Shown here one piece after another: positions 43,801-53,199 of a DNA stretch of 64,000 bases. The stretch is from positions 2,244,669 to 2,308,668 of the forward strand of contig NC_017770.1 in the NCBI RefSeq assembly GCF_000242635.2. The letters run 5' to 3'. Under the pieces are notes generated by a model that was not told where the DNA came from, searched no databases, and worked only from the letters and a program-made list of their open reading frames with translations. This DNA is from Solitalea canadensis DSM 3403 (GTDB lineage Bacteria > Bacteroidota > Bacteroidia > Sphingobacteriales > Sphingobacteriaceae). Numbering within the stretch: the first letter of the stretch is position 1; every line of letters begins with the position of its first letter. A program made the position numbers and the translations under genes.

Positions 43801-44644
43801 CCACCAATAAACGATACTTTATATTTCCTGTATTGTAAACTTTAACAAAACCATTGCTTAGTAAATAAGCCTCCTCCGTTACATCTGCTTCCTTTTCGGC
43901 CATAATTTCTTCTGGTATCCTGTTAGGATAATACCTCACCCAGCTTCCTTTACTTAACCAAAAAAATTGCGGCTCAGTAATCGTTTCAAATTTAAATCCG
44001 AGTTTTTCATAACTTTTCCCAATAGACCAATCTCTATCAGCGTACGTCATGATATCACTTGGCTTCACTTCATTAATAAAATGTTTCAACAATTTGCTTA
44101 AGCCACCAACAACGGTATAACCGCTTAAACTCGCAAAACGAATTAATTCATACGATTTGTAATTAACTCCTCTTTTGGGCATAGGCGTACCTGCACTGAA
44201 AGAGCAAACAGCCACTAATTTCTCCTGATGAAAAAGTCCGTATTTAAATTTTGCCTGAGTTGGATTTTGCAAATGATTTTCCAGCAGAAATGATTCAAGT
44301 TCAGGTTTAGTGATCTTTCTTACTTTTGTAGCTCTGCCATGAATACGTTTTGAAACGCCAATTAACGTGTTTATTCTTCCTTTAACGAGTTCTTGTTTTA
44401 GCTGCCAAACATCTTCCCAAATACAAACTGTTTGAATACCATTTAGCCGGTAATTATCAACTAACGTTATCAGATCATTTAAATTATTCGTACTCGTACT
44501 AAAAGAATCAATCTCAACAAACAAAAAGCCTAACTTCTTTTCATCAAAAAGTATTAATTTTCCAAAAGCATATTCCGTAAATACACTTTTGAAAGATGAA
44601 AAACTAGTTTGAAACCATTGAAAAAAAGAATCGATTGCCGGCAT
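43787..44644 (-). CDS. Nuclease-like/GNAT fusion resembling phage homing-endonuclease-associated proteins
   Basis: I recognise a two-part layout seen mainly in phage proteins. The first 110 residues resemble the end of a Vsr-like nuclease (LGFLFVEIDSF, then YRLNGIQTVCIWEDVWQLKQELVKGRI), but the expected catalytic acids cannot be lined up with certainty. From about 112, IHGRATKVRKITKPELESFL leads to a GNAT-like acyltransferase fold (YGLFHQEKLVAVCSFSAGTP, SYELIRFASLSGYTVVGGLSKLLKHF, YADRDWSIGKSYEKLGF). The length is 285 aa. It overlaps miaA by 14 bp. Base composition is like that of its neighbours. The function is unknown; DNA or tRNA modification would suit the context. Confidence 0.65.
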   Translation of the reverse strand: MPAIDSFFQWFQTSFSSFKSVFTEYAFGKLILFDEKKLGFLFVEIDSFSTSTNNLNDLITLVDNYRLNGIQTVCIWEDVWQLKQELVKGRINTLIGVSKRIHGRATKVRKITKPELESFLLENHLQNPTQAKFKYGLFHQEKLVAVCSFSAGTPMPKRGVNYKSYELIRFASLSGYTVVGGLSKLLKHFINEVKPSDIMTYADRDWSIGKSYEKLGFKFETITEPQFFWLSKGSWVRYYPNRIPEEIMAEKEADVTEEAYLLSNGFVKVYNTGNIKYRLLVDDGK

Positions 44645-44820
44645 TCACAAGTACTAATTATTGCAAAGGTGCATAAATAAACGAAAAAATGAGGGACATT
44701 CATCTTCTATTTTCCTTTTCTATAACTCAGCAAAGCCAGCCAAATTTATAAAGCCCATTTCATAACGTTTGGATTTCAATTAATAAACCTGAATACTATA
44801 ACATAATTCAGATTAACCAA

Positions 44821-45655
44821 TTAATCTTTAGCCTTATGAAATGATTTGATATTGTAAATGAAATTAAGGAAGAACATGTTTCCTTGAAATCTATTTTTAG
44901 CACCAAATTCAGTTATCCAACGAGCAGCAATCATCAATCTACTTTTAGGCAGAAAAACCCTCCCCTCTAAACCCGCTCCAAAAATATGATCCTTATCGCC
45001 TCCAAAATCAAGATTACCAATAGGAATTTCGTCTTCACTTACTTTAAATTGCATGTAATAAATAATGTCCGCATTAAAAATCTTTGGTATTGGACTTCCC
45101 TCAACCGGCTTGTAGATAGTTTTTGCCAAACCTCCTTGCAGAAAACTCGTTTATAAACATTCCTAAACCCGAGTTTTCTCCACCTAATGTGTATTTACCT
45201 GTAGGGATAAACATGCCATAGTCGACTGTGAAGTCAGCACTTTTTGTATGCCAACCCAATTGTATTGGCTGCAGGTAAATATCTGTAAAAGCAAAAACTC
45301 GAATTTGCATTTACTAAGTTACCTTCCACTTTATTTGATGCAAAAGGAATTAAGATGGTGTTAAATCCCCAGTTACCCCCAAGCACTTTAACATTCGTTA
45401 TCCCTGTTACTCCTAATCCGGTAAGAAAAGTATTAAGGTCTGTATTTATGGAAGCATCGTTATCAATGGCATATTTTCCGGTAGTGTAATAATAAACCGG
45501 AAGAAAAACATTGATAGAAGGCGGGCCTTGCGTTCCTGCATTCAGGCCGAGATCACCCAAAATATTTCCACCTTTTAGCTGTGCAAAGCTGAAACAGAAA
45601 AAAAGAAATTAATGAATAGGATGCAGTACGTTAAAAGGTTAACTATCTTTTTCAT
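44821..45655 (-). pseudogene. Broken porin-like outer-membrane transporter gene
   Basis: Translated pieces in three frames together spell one outer-membrane barrel similar to the MetA-pathway/phenol-degradation porin family: signal MKKIVNLLTYCILFINFF (from 45655), then FAQLKGGNILGDLGLNAG to about 45295 in a second frame, then AFTDIYLQPIQLGW...GMFINEFSA in a third, then GGLAKTIYKPVEGSPIPKIF to the stop at 44821. The first shift lies in an A7 run (45598-45604), the second in an A5 run (45293-45297), and the third joint (about 45140) also seems to lack some 30 or more residues between INEFSA and GGLAK. It ends the exported-protein gene run. Confidence 0.75.
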
Positions 45656-45688
45656 AAGAGAGCATACATGAAATTAGTTTAGTACAGG

Positions 45689-46960
45689 TTAAAATGATTC
45701 TCCTGCATTTAAGTAAAAAGCTTTTGATTTGTGGCCCCAGGCATAGTTTAGGATCAGGTTTGTACGGGTTGCTTTATCAAGCAATATCCTGAATCCAACA
45801 CCAAATGCCGGTTGGATAGATTTAAACAATTTTAAGTCACGATCTTTATCACTGGTAGTCGTAAAATCGGCGAATACGGTACCACTAAACAATTGGTTTT
45901 TACTAATTGGAAAACGATACTCAGTTTCGAGATAAACAAGATTGTTTCCCCTAAATAAACCTTGGGTATATCCTTTTCCACTTCTACTACGCTGATCCCA
46001 GCCGATAGATGGTAAATTAAGGTAAGGTATTTTACCTCCTGTTACAAAATTGCCATAGGCCCATACTCCAAACACGTGCTGGAGATTAGTTTTACTTAAT
46101 GGCACAAAGTATCGAACTTCTGCAAATAGCACTGTGCTATTGTATTGGTTTTTACCTATTTTAGGATTTATACGAAAATTGATATTCCCATACCAGCCAT
46201 GATTGGCATTGATCTGATTATCTCTTGAATCATATAGCAAATTTAAACTAACCCCATTTACGTAATAATTCGTTGGAGCAAAACCATATTTATGGTTGTA
46301 TTCATAATGCGCTGTATAACGCTGATTGGCGGTATCAAGATCAATATCCTTAATTGACGTATACCCATCCAAGTGGATTCCTGCCCCTACATAAAAGTTT
46401 TCGGCCACAGACCATGACGCTGTTTGATGGAATTTTAAATAATTATAATCCATCGGTTGCGCTATAGAATCGATCTCAAAACCCTCATCTTCTCCACGTT
46501 TGGGAATAATATCCGTTCCTAACCCATAATTGGGCTGTGAGAAAATATAAAAACGCCAGTCGCCACTCAGAAAAATCTTGTTATTAGATAGCAAAACATT
46601 ATTCTTAACATTGATCAACCATTGATTTTTAGTTGTATAAGTGATACTTGCATTAATGGTTGAATACTTATCTTCCGGTTTTTTCCCTTTAAAAGTATAT
46701 TGCCCCGTTAACCCAAACATAAAACCGGTAGCAGGCTGAGATGCTATTACAGGTATGGCCAAAAAGAAACTGTTCTTTGATCTGGCAGTTCTTGAAGTAT
46801 CCTGTTTCTTCTTTTTGAACAGCACATCACCAATATCTTTTATTGGGTATACCTTTGATGAATCGGTTATCGATTGAGCATTAGTAAAGCCATAACTAAT
46901 GAACAGGATCAGTACGATAAGCAGATATTTTGAGTAGTCAGGCTTTACAAGTTTGACCAT
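45689..46960 (-). CDS. Omp85/BamA-type outer-membrane barrel protein
   Basis: A 423-aa exported protein (signal ending GFTNAQ). After a short linker it is a beta-barrel: alternating aromatic strands such as YSTINASITYTTKNQWLINV, NLLYDSRDNQINANHGWYGN and the D15-type C-terminal segment RGNNLVYLETEYRFPI. There are no POTRA domains, so it belongs to the barrel-only surface antigen group rather than true BamA. It lies between the 808-aa protein and the porin relic in the same direction. What it exports or anchors is unknown. Confidence 0.8.
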   Translation of the reverse strand: MVKLVKPDYSKYLLIVLILFISYGFTNAQSITDSSKVYPIKDIGDVLFKKKKQDTSRTARSKNSFFLAIPVIASQPATGFMFGLTGQYTFKGKKPEDKYSTINASITYTTKNQWLINVKNNVLLSNNKIFLSGDWRFYIFSQPNYGLGTDIIPKRGEDEGFEIDSIAQPMDYNYLKFHQTASWSVAENFYVGAGIHLDGYTSIKDIDLDTANQRYTAHYEYNHKYGFAPTNYYVNGVSLNLLYDSRDNQINANHGWYGNINFRINPKIGKNQYNSTVLFAEVRYFVPLSKTNLQHVFGVWAYGNFVTGGKIPYLNLPSIGWDQRSRSGKGYTQGLFRGNNLVYLETEYRFPISKNQLFSGTVFADFTTTSDKDRDLKLFKSIQPAFGVGFRILLDKATRTNLILNYAWGHKSKAFYLNAGESF

Positions 46961-47000
46961 AAAAAACTAATTAGATGTATTTTTCATTAAGCATTGTTAA

Positions 47001-49427
47001 TCAATGTCTTCTGAAACCACCAGCTCTACCCTGTCTTTGAAAGCGTTCCGTTTGCGTTTGGCCGCGTTCGCGGGCAGAGACAGAATGATCCAGATTCTGA
47101 AATGTATGCTCATTTGTAGGATTTTGAAACCCTCTGTTTTCAGGCTCTCGTTGCACTCCACCTGTACCTCCGATTGGATTGCTACCAGTTCTTTCAGGAA
47201 TCGATGGGTGTTGTTCTGTTTTGCCTGCTAAATTACGTTGCCTATCAGCATCGGCTGTTTGTGCAGGTCTTTGTTGGTTAGTTCCCGCTGTTGCAGGCTT
47301 ATGCTGAGTACTACCTAATGTACCTGCTTGTGTCCAGCCGCCATCTTTATTATTATAATGTTGCCAGTTGCCATTATTATCTTTCCGGTAAACATTACCG
47401 TCTTTGCCTGCATAAATACCGTTATTAGTACGAACCGAGGTACCTCCATTAATACCATGAGTAACTACTCCCGATTGTCCGCTTGAAGTACGGTAACCTG
47501 TGGTGGTACCATATCGTGTAGTCACATGCCCTGTTTGTACCCATTGTCCTCCACGGGTTGCAACTGAACTTCCCCATTGGGCATAAGCATTGTGCCCTTG
47601 TGAAGTAGCAGCATATCCACCCGTCCAGGGATTGTATGCCTGAGCCACCGTTCTTCCTCCATACCACCCCTGAACACTTGCAGAGCGACCGTAACGACCT
47701 GTTACCGGATTATACCAGGCAGAAGTTCCGGCTGCACCATAAGGACCATAGACACGTCGGCCGGCAACATATCCACCTGTCCATGGATTGTAAACTACTC
47801 CTGCACCATAAGTACAAGGCCATGGACGATAAACCGGATAAGGATACGGGCCCCAGTAAACATAAGGAGGATAGTAATAACCTGTTCCGTAGGTAAGGCA
47901 CGCACCTAAAGCCATTCCAATAACAAACACACCGAGGTACCCCCCAGTCGTGCTGCTTTCAACAGTGGTTGGAGTAGCATTTGTTTGTGTTACGTAGGTA
48001 ACATTATAGACCGGAGAACTTGGAGGAATAGTATAAATTTCTTTAGGTACAGAATCGGCAGTTTTCCAGGGTCCGGTTGCGGTGGTCGACATAAACCAAA
48101 CTCCTTGAAAGCACAAATAATATAAGTCACCAACCTTAATTACTTTTTCTTGTGTATTGGTTGCATACTGCAGTGACGTTCCGGAAATTGGCTTAAACAC
48201 CGGGGTTCCGTCGTAATTAACCTTTACTTTTTTCTCCACTTCAGCTTTGTTTACCACCGCCGTTGTTGGAATCTGCGCCAACATTACAGCATCAGAAGCC
48301 TGTTGCGTACCCGGAACTGAGGCCAATACATTACCTCTTGGAGAATCTTCAGGAATTTTAGTAAAATCGGCCGGCAAGGAGTTTCCTGCGTAAACCCAGG
48401 GTCCTGTTAATGATTTTGATGAAAACCATCTACCAGAAAGCAATACGTAGTATAACCCATTTTGCTCAGAAGCAAACACATCATTATCTGTATTATCAAT
48501 ATACATTAACTGCGTATTGGGGATCTTAACAAACTTGGGATCTCCTTCTACCAAAATCAATTCGGCAGGTGAGCTGCTAAAAAATATATTGGGAGCTACA
48601 CCACCAACTTTAGGCGGAATCATTTTTTTAACCTCATCAAAGTTTTCGCCCGATGGCAGTTTGTCCATGTCGGCAGGAAGTTTGGTTGTAAGAGTCCAAT
48701 TCCCTTTTAAATCTTTGGACGTTAACCACATATGGTCGACCAAGAGGTAATAACTCTTACTTGTTTTTTCGAAAAAGAGATCCCAATTGGTGTTAACCAC
48801 ATATTGCATGCTATTTTTTTCAATAGGTGCCAATACAGGATTACCTTCTACGATCAATAGAATTGCCGGTTTTTGGCTGTAGAATATTGGAGGAGGATCA
48901 TTTTTTACGGCAACCGCCTTTGTTTGTATTTTACCTTTCTCCAAATCAGCCATTACCCGATCGACTGAAATAGGGTCGCCTGATTTAGGGACCAATTCTT
49001 TAAACAGGCCAGTCATTTTAGCTGATCGAGTATCATCAAGTGCCGGAAAACGAACATCATCCGCACCAATCTTTTTTAAATAGACGGTGTGATTCTCTTT
49101 ATCCACCATTGTTTCAGCACTAATGGATGCAACTCCTAAAGCTTCTTTTTCTCCCTTCGGTTTTAAGGAAAAAGCTACTCTCGCAGATAATATCTTAAAA
49201 TCTTTCCAATCATCAACCTGAGGCTGGTAGTAGGTTAAAGTATCTCCATCTTTGATTATTTCCCTCGGCCATCCCAAGTCTTTCGTTTGATCTGTAGTAT
49301 CTGCAGCTTTACCACTTACCACTCCATCTTTCTTCTCATGCTTGCAGGCCTCAGCGACTAAAACAATGCTTAATAATCCAATAATTATAGTTGTATTGAA
49401 AAATGTTCTTCGAATGAGGATTCTCAT
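47001..49427 (-). CDS. Large exported protein with three tandem domains and Gly/Tyr-rich tail
   Basis: The 808-aa protein begins with an export signal; Cys28 (AEAC) might be lipidated, but the site is poor. After residue 180 there are three copies of a domain of about 90 residues (180-270, 280-375, 405-480): each has IFYS or similar, VEGxP, a Tyr- and Asn-rich strand, YYLL and W(F/L)xSKxLxGxW. The C-terminal third is repeats rich in Gly, Tyr and Trp, such as YNPWTGGY (three times) and GWYGG. Similar proteins are sometimes called carbohydrate-binding family V/XII; I would not rely on that name. It is part of the run of exported proteins and may be envelope-associated. Confidence 0.75.
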   Translation of the reverse strand: MRILIRRTFFNTTIIIGLLSIVLVAEACKHEKKDGVVSGKAADTTDQTKDLGWPREIIKDGDTLTYYQPQVDDWKDFKILSARVAFSLKPKGEKEALGVASISAETMVDKENHTVYLKKIGADDVRFPALDDTRSAKMTGLFKELVPKSGDPISVDRVMADLEKGKIQTKAVAVKNDPPPIFYSQKPAILLIVEGNPVLAPIEKNSMQYVVNTNWDLFFEKTSKSYYLLVDHMWLTSKDLKGNWTLTTKLPADMDKLPSGENFDEVKKMIPPKVGGVAPNIFFSSSPAELILVEGDPKFVKIPNTQLMYIDNTDNDVFASEQNGLYYVLLSGRWFSSKSLTGPWVYAGNSLPADFTKIPEDSPRGNVLASVPGTQQASDAVMLAQIPTTAVVNKAEVEKKVKVNYDGTPVFKPISGTSLQYATNTQEKVIKVGDLYYLCFQGVWFMSTTATGPWKTADSVPKEIYTIPPSSPVYNVTYVTQTNATPTTVESSTTGGYLGVFVIGMALGACLTYGTGYYYPPYVYWGPYPYPVYRPWPCTYGAGVVYNPWTGGYVAGRRVYGPYGAAGTSAWYNPVTGRYGRSASVQGWYGGRTVAQAYNPWTGGYAATSQGHNAYAQWGSSVATRGGQWVQTGHVTTRYGTTTGYRTSSGQSGVVTHGINGGTSVRTNNGIYAGKDGNVYRKDNNGNWQHYNNKDGGWTQAGTLGSTQHKPATAGTNQQRPAQTADADRQRNLAGKTEQHPSIPERTGSNPIGGTGGVQREPENRGFQNPTNEHTFQNLDHSVSARERGQTQTERFQRQGRAGGFRRH

Positions 49428-49507
49428 AAATTGTATAATTAAAATTAAAGCATTTTAACTTCTATTAATTTACCATTTCAAACATTGAAAATCAATAAAC
49501 TAGCTTA

Positions 49508-50914
49508 TCAATTAATCTTGTTTACCGAAGGAATTTTATAGGTACCGTCGATCATTTCTTTCTTAGGCCAATAGACACGCAACAGTAGGTTAAAATCCCC
49601 TGCCGGAGCTGGCAACCAGTTACTTTCTTTATCTTTTCCGGGAGAATTATGTTGTATATAGATATCTGTAGAGCCATCAGTGTTAGTCTTAAGATTACTT
49701 CTATCGCCAATAGCATTACGATTGATCGGATTTTCAACCATGTACCCCTGTGGATCGTACATGGTTACTGACCAAAATGCATTAGCAGGTGGTGTTTGGC
49801 CTTTTTCAAACCGAATAACATAGTTATTGGCACCATTAAGGGAATTACCTTGACCATCAGAAAATGTAGAAGGGTATATCGCATCTTCAGGTAAATTAGC
49901 TCCTAACCCTCCAATAGCTATAAAAGCTCTTGAACTATAATCGGTACCATAACTACCGATTGTGCCTTTCATAGGATTCCACCCATTTACTAAACCTTTT
50001 GGCTTAGTGAAAAAATCATTGGCAATAGCAAAGAAATCAGCAGGTATTTTTTTCAAGGCTTCACGAGTAGCCTCATTAAATTTGCCGAGGTCAAATTTTC
50101 CTCCAGGAGTAATCCCTAGCGTAGCGAATTTATCAAGCATGGGTTTATCTGCTGCCGATGGTGGATTTTTTACCATTAGTTGATTGCTATAATTAAAAAA
50201 CTCATCAATTGGCATGGCTTGCACAATTTCATTTGGGCCTACTTTACTGAGAGTTGAATCAGGTGTGGCCTTAGGCGGAGTATAACTTTTACCCCAGTAA
50301 CTTAACGGTACCAACTTGTACTGACGTTGAAGAGGTACCACCACCTTGTCACCATCCTCTTTACTGTTTACCTGCGTACGGCCAATGATCCAAACCATAT
50401 TGGTGGGAGCTTTTATTTGCTTCATTTGCGAAGGGACGGTGCCATTCCAACCAGGACCGGTTATCAAGAATGTATTAGCTTTAGTACCTGTGGTTCTACT
50501 GCCCGGAGACGTAAAAACATTCGTATATGCATCTAACATTGGCATCATGTAGTATCGGCCATGCGTATCCGGAAGTGATAACACCAAAGGTTCAACAGAC
50601 AGATCTAATGAAGCGGTAGAATAATAAGTATCAGCATTGGGTCTTACTACATCACGAAAATGCGCATCGGGAAAGGAAGATTTATGGAAAAATGAATTAA
50701 TCGCAGCTGCATCTTTATTATTTCCATCGTTCATCTTTCTACGTGTAATGTCCATCAATACAAGAGGAACACTAAATACGAATGCATCCTTTGCTGTTTG
50801 AACAACAGCGGTATCAACTTTATCTGTCGAAGAACTTTCCTTGTTTTCCTTTTTATTTTGCTTACAAGAATAAAGCACAAGAATAAGTAACAAAATAGAG
50901 AGCGTTTTTTTCAT
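49508..50914 (-). CDS. DUF1254/DUF1214 lipoprotein 1 (typical form)
   Basis: The 468-aa lipoprotein (lipobox VLYSC, Cys17) has the N-terminal DUF1254 domain with RPNADTYYSTASLDLSVEPL, YYMMPMLDAYTNVFTSPGSR and WNGTVPSQMKQI, and the C-terminal DUF1214 domain with AFWSVTMYDPQGYMVENPI, DGSTDIYIQHNSPG and WLPAPAGDFNLLLRVYWP. Family members occur in many bacteria and have crystal structures, but the physiological substrate is not settled. This copy is nearest to the typical form; the other two are more divergent. It starts 9 nt after the stop of the AlkD-like gene. Confidence 0.88.
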   Translation of the reverse strand: MKKTLSILLLILVLYSCKQNKKENKESSSTDKVDTAVVQTAKDAFVFSVPLVLMDITRRKMNDGNNKDAAAINSFFHKSSFPDAHFRDVVRPNADTYYSTASLDLSVEPLVLSLPDTHGRYYMMPMLDAYTNVFTSPGSRTTGTKANTFLITGPGWNGTVPSQMKQIKAPTNMVWIIGRTQVNSKEDGDKVVVPLQRQYKLVPLSYWGKSYTPPKATPDSTLSKVGPNEIVQAMPIDEFFNYSNQLMVKNPPSAADKPMLDKFATLGITPGGKFDLGKFNEATREALKKIPADFFAIANDFFTKPKGLVNGWNPMKGTIGSYGTDYSSRAFIAIGGLGANLPEDAIYPSTFSDGQGNSLNGANNYVIRFEKGQTPPANAFWSVTMYDPQGYMVENPINRNAIGDRSNLKTNTDGSTDIYIQHNSPGKDKESNWLPAPAGDFNLLLRVYWPKKEMIDGTYKIPSVNKIN

Positions 50915-50922
50915 AGTTGTTT

Positions 50923-51636
50923 TTATTTCAGTTTCATGTAATACTCTTTTTCTTTTTTATCAAACTGTTCAATCGCACTACGTAATAATATTCGGGGCAT
51001 GGTTGTCGCATGTTTATCTAAAAAATGCAAAAGTCTTTTTTTATCCTTTGCACCCGCAAAACGTAACATCCAGCCTGCAGCTTTTTGAACAATATCTTCT
51101 GAATCATTTACTAATAATTCACCAATCTTAAAAGTGTCATTAACATCACCCTTTCTTATAAAATAGCAGGTACTTAATATGGCCGTTCGCCTTTTCCATA
51201 AATTTGCCGAAACCGCTAACTGATACAAAATATCCCGTGGTTTATCGAAAAGATAACTTCCTGTCATATACAAACAGCCTAAATCAACCAAATCCCAATT
51301 GTTTATCCGATCATGCCTGCGCATGTACAATTCATAAAAATCTTTTAACCTTTCCGGTGCAATCTTTTTACTGCGCGAGGCTTTATCCATGATACTAATA
51401 GCCCCCGCCCTGACTTCATGAATCTCACTGTCCAACAATTTTTCAATCTCTTCTATTGGCATTTCCCCAAACCCTTTGGCCAATTCAAAGAGTTGTCCCA
51501 TTTTCACTCCCATAAACACATCCTGTTCACTGTATTGTCCTTCCCCTGTTTTAAAGTAGCGTTGTATTTTTTCTTTTTCTTTATCCGATTGAAGTAATTG
51601 AAGTCTTTGGATAAAGTTTTCAGCTGTTAGGTTCAT
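50923..51636 (-). CDS. AlkD-like DNA alkylation repair protein (HEAT-like)
   Basis: A 237-aa helical protein of the AlkD family, HEAT-like DNA glycosylases that remove alkylated purines. NNWDLVD holds the Trp and Asp of the active-site region, and LWKRRTAILS the conserved Arg. No signal peptide, so it is cytosolic. It is set between two DUF1254 lipoprotein genes with gaps of 8 and 25 bp on the same strand. That close spacing makes co-transcription likely and is unexpected for a DNA repair enzyme. Whether it acts on DNA here is inferred from the motifs. Confidence 0.85.
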   Translation of the reverse strand: MNLTAENFIQRLQLLQSDKEKEKIQRYFKTGEGQYSEQDVFMGVKMGQLFELAKGFGEMPIEEIEKLLDSEIHEVRAGAISIMDKASRSKKIAPERLKDFYELYMRRHDRINNWDLVDLGCLYMTGSYLFDKPRDILYQLAVSANLWKRRTAILSTCYFIRKGDVNDTFKIGELLVNDSEDIVQKAAGWMLRFAGAKDKKRLLHFLDKHATTMPRILLRSAIEQFDKKEKEYYMKLK

Positions 51637-51661
51637 TCATTATATCATATAGATTTTCAAA

Positions 51662-53137
51662 CTATTTCATTTCTTCAATATCATCCATTTTCCAGCTTTT
51701 ATCAAAATAAGCCTTAGTTGGACCATAAAAGCGCACATAAGTAAACCAATGTTTTCCAGGAATTGTCTGTACCCAGTTCTTTTCTTTCCCTGCCGGAGCT
51801 GTTGGGCCAAAATACAGGTCTACTGATCCGTCATTGTTCTTAAGTAAATCTTTTCTTGAAGATAAGTCGGCATTCTTCTGTGGATTATCGATTAGGCAAC
51901 GAGTAGCTGCATCATAAATGGTCACAGACCAAAAATTTGCGGCCGGAGGATTTGCAGGCATCCTTAAATGATAGGATTTTGCTCCATCCAGCCAATTTCC
52001 ATCTTTGTCAGCATACGTGGCGAGATAGGCTTGTCCAAAATTAGGCGTTTTGCTGATCATAGCTTTTGAATAGCCAACCGCCTCATAGAAGTAAGAAGTT
52101 CGTTGAAAGAACTCATCATAGTTTTGAGCTCGTTGAGATGGATCACTGATAACCATTGGATAATCCCATTCTCTATCTGACCAATGTCGAGCATTTTCAA
52201 AACGTTTCTTAAACGAATTGGCAATAGCCATCAAATGCCCTCTATCGGCAGCAGCAGTCAGTATTTTCTTTTGACTTTCTGAGGGATTAAAAGGCTTACC
52301 AATCTTAATACCCAGGTTATCTAACCAGGCAATAAACAAGCGGTCACGTTCTTCAACCGGCTCGTTCTGTAAGATGTCATAAAGTCTTTTCCAATATTCT
52401 AAGCCTTGAGGCGGGGCCATAAGATATTTTTTCCCTCCTGGCGAAATTACTTTTGTTTGAGGTGAATTGTTTCGTTGTGAATATGGATAGAGTTTTACTG
52501 CATTTACTAGTGCTTCATCTTTTTTAGGGTCAGGATCTAGTGCACGCAGGCCAAACCAAATATTCATAGTAGGACAAGTTACATTAAAGTATCCAGGCAA
52601 TTTATCTGCTACCGATCCGGGAGGATAAAAAATAAACTTCCCTCCATTACCTTTATCAGGGCCTGCTTCACCAATCGCAATGATCTCTCGCTGCCAGCAA
52701 TCTGTTAAACCACCAGCAATAGCTCCAGGAGGCATTTCTATCACCATAGGACCTGTTTTAGCAAGATTAAAAAAAGACAAAATATACGGTGTAGTAGCAT
52801 TGGCAGTTAAAATGCCCAGCTTGTCTTCGTAAGTGTTATATAACACTAGATCATTTGATGTCGCCCCAAAAACTTTCTCCTGTGTTTCCATTTCTGATGC
52901 AAAAGATACTAATGGAAATGCCCACAAATAACATTGTGTAGCTTGTTGATAATCCATTTCATCAAATAAAATAGGAACTGACTCTTTTGCTGGCAGTTCT
53001 CCGTCCATTTTTATCTGGATAGGCTCAAGCTCCGATGCTGCTGTTTGAATAATTTTATTGCTTTCCTTTTCATTTTTAGACTGTTGCTTACATGACAAGA
53101 GCACAACAAAAGGAACTAACACGAAAAACATTTTCAT
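51662..53137 (-). CDS. DUF1254/DUF1214 lipoprotein 2
   Basis: The 491-aa lipoprotein (lipobox VLLSC, Cys16) has both domains in a divergent form: an N-terminal part with LYNTYEDKLGILTANATTPY and PMVIEMPPGAIAGGLTDCW, and a C-terminal DUF1214 with ANFWSVTIYDAATRCLIDNP, NNDGSVDLYFGPTAPAGKE and VRFYGPTKAYFDKSWKMDDI. It is closer to the third copy than to the first: both end in WKM-I/V-EEMK. It is 62 bp from copy 3 and 25 bp from the AlkD-like gene. Confidence 0.88.
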   Translation of the reverse strand: MKMFFVLVPFVVLLSCKQQSKNEKESNKIIQTAASELEPIQIKMDGELPAKESVPILFDEMDYQQATQCYLWAFPLVSFASEMETQEKVFGATSNDLVLYNTYEDKLGILTANATTPYILSFFNLAKTGPMVIEMPPGAIAGGLTDCWQREIIAIGEAGPDKGNGGKFIFYPPGSVADKLPGYFNVTCPTMNIWFGLRALDPDPKKDEALVNAVKLYPYSQRNNSPQTKVISPGGKKYLMAPPQGLEYWKRLYDILQNEPVEERDRLFIAWLDNLGIKIGKPFNPSESQKKILTAAADRGHLMAIANSFKKRFENARHWSDREWDYPMVISDPSQRAQNYDEFFQRTSYFYEAVGYSKAMISKTPNFGQAYLATYADKDGNWLDGAKSYHLRMPANPPAANFWSVTIYDAATRCLIDNPQKNADLSSRKDLLKNNDGSVDLYFGPTAPAGKEKNWVQTIPGKHWFTYVRFYGPTKAYFDKSWKMDDIEEMK

Positions 53138-53199
53138 AATATAACTTTAACTAATTATGATTTAATTAACTTTTAACACTAATACGTTCGTCAATTTGG

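Noticed and set aside
44821-45560. Three separate small genes instead of one broken porin
   Set aside because: The three frames join in order into one barrel protein, with joints at homopolymers, and only the first has a signal peptide.
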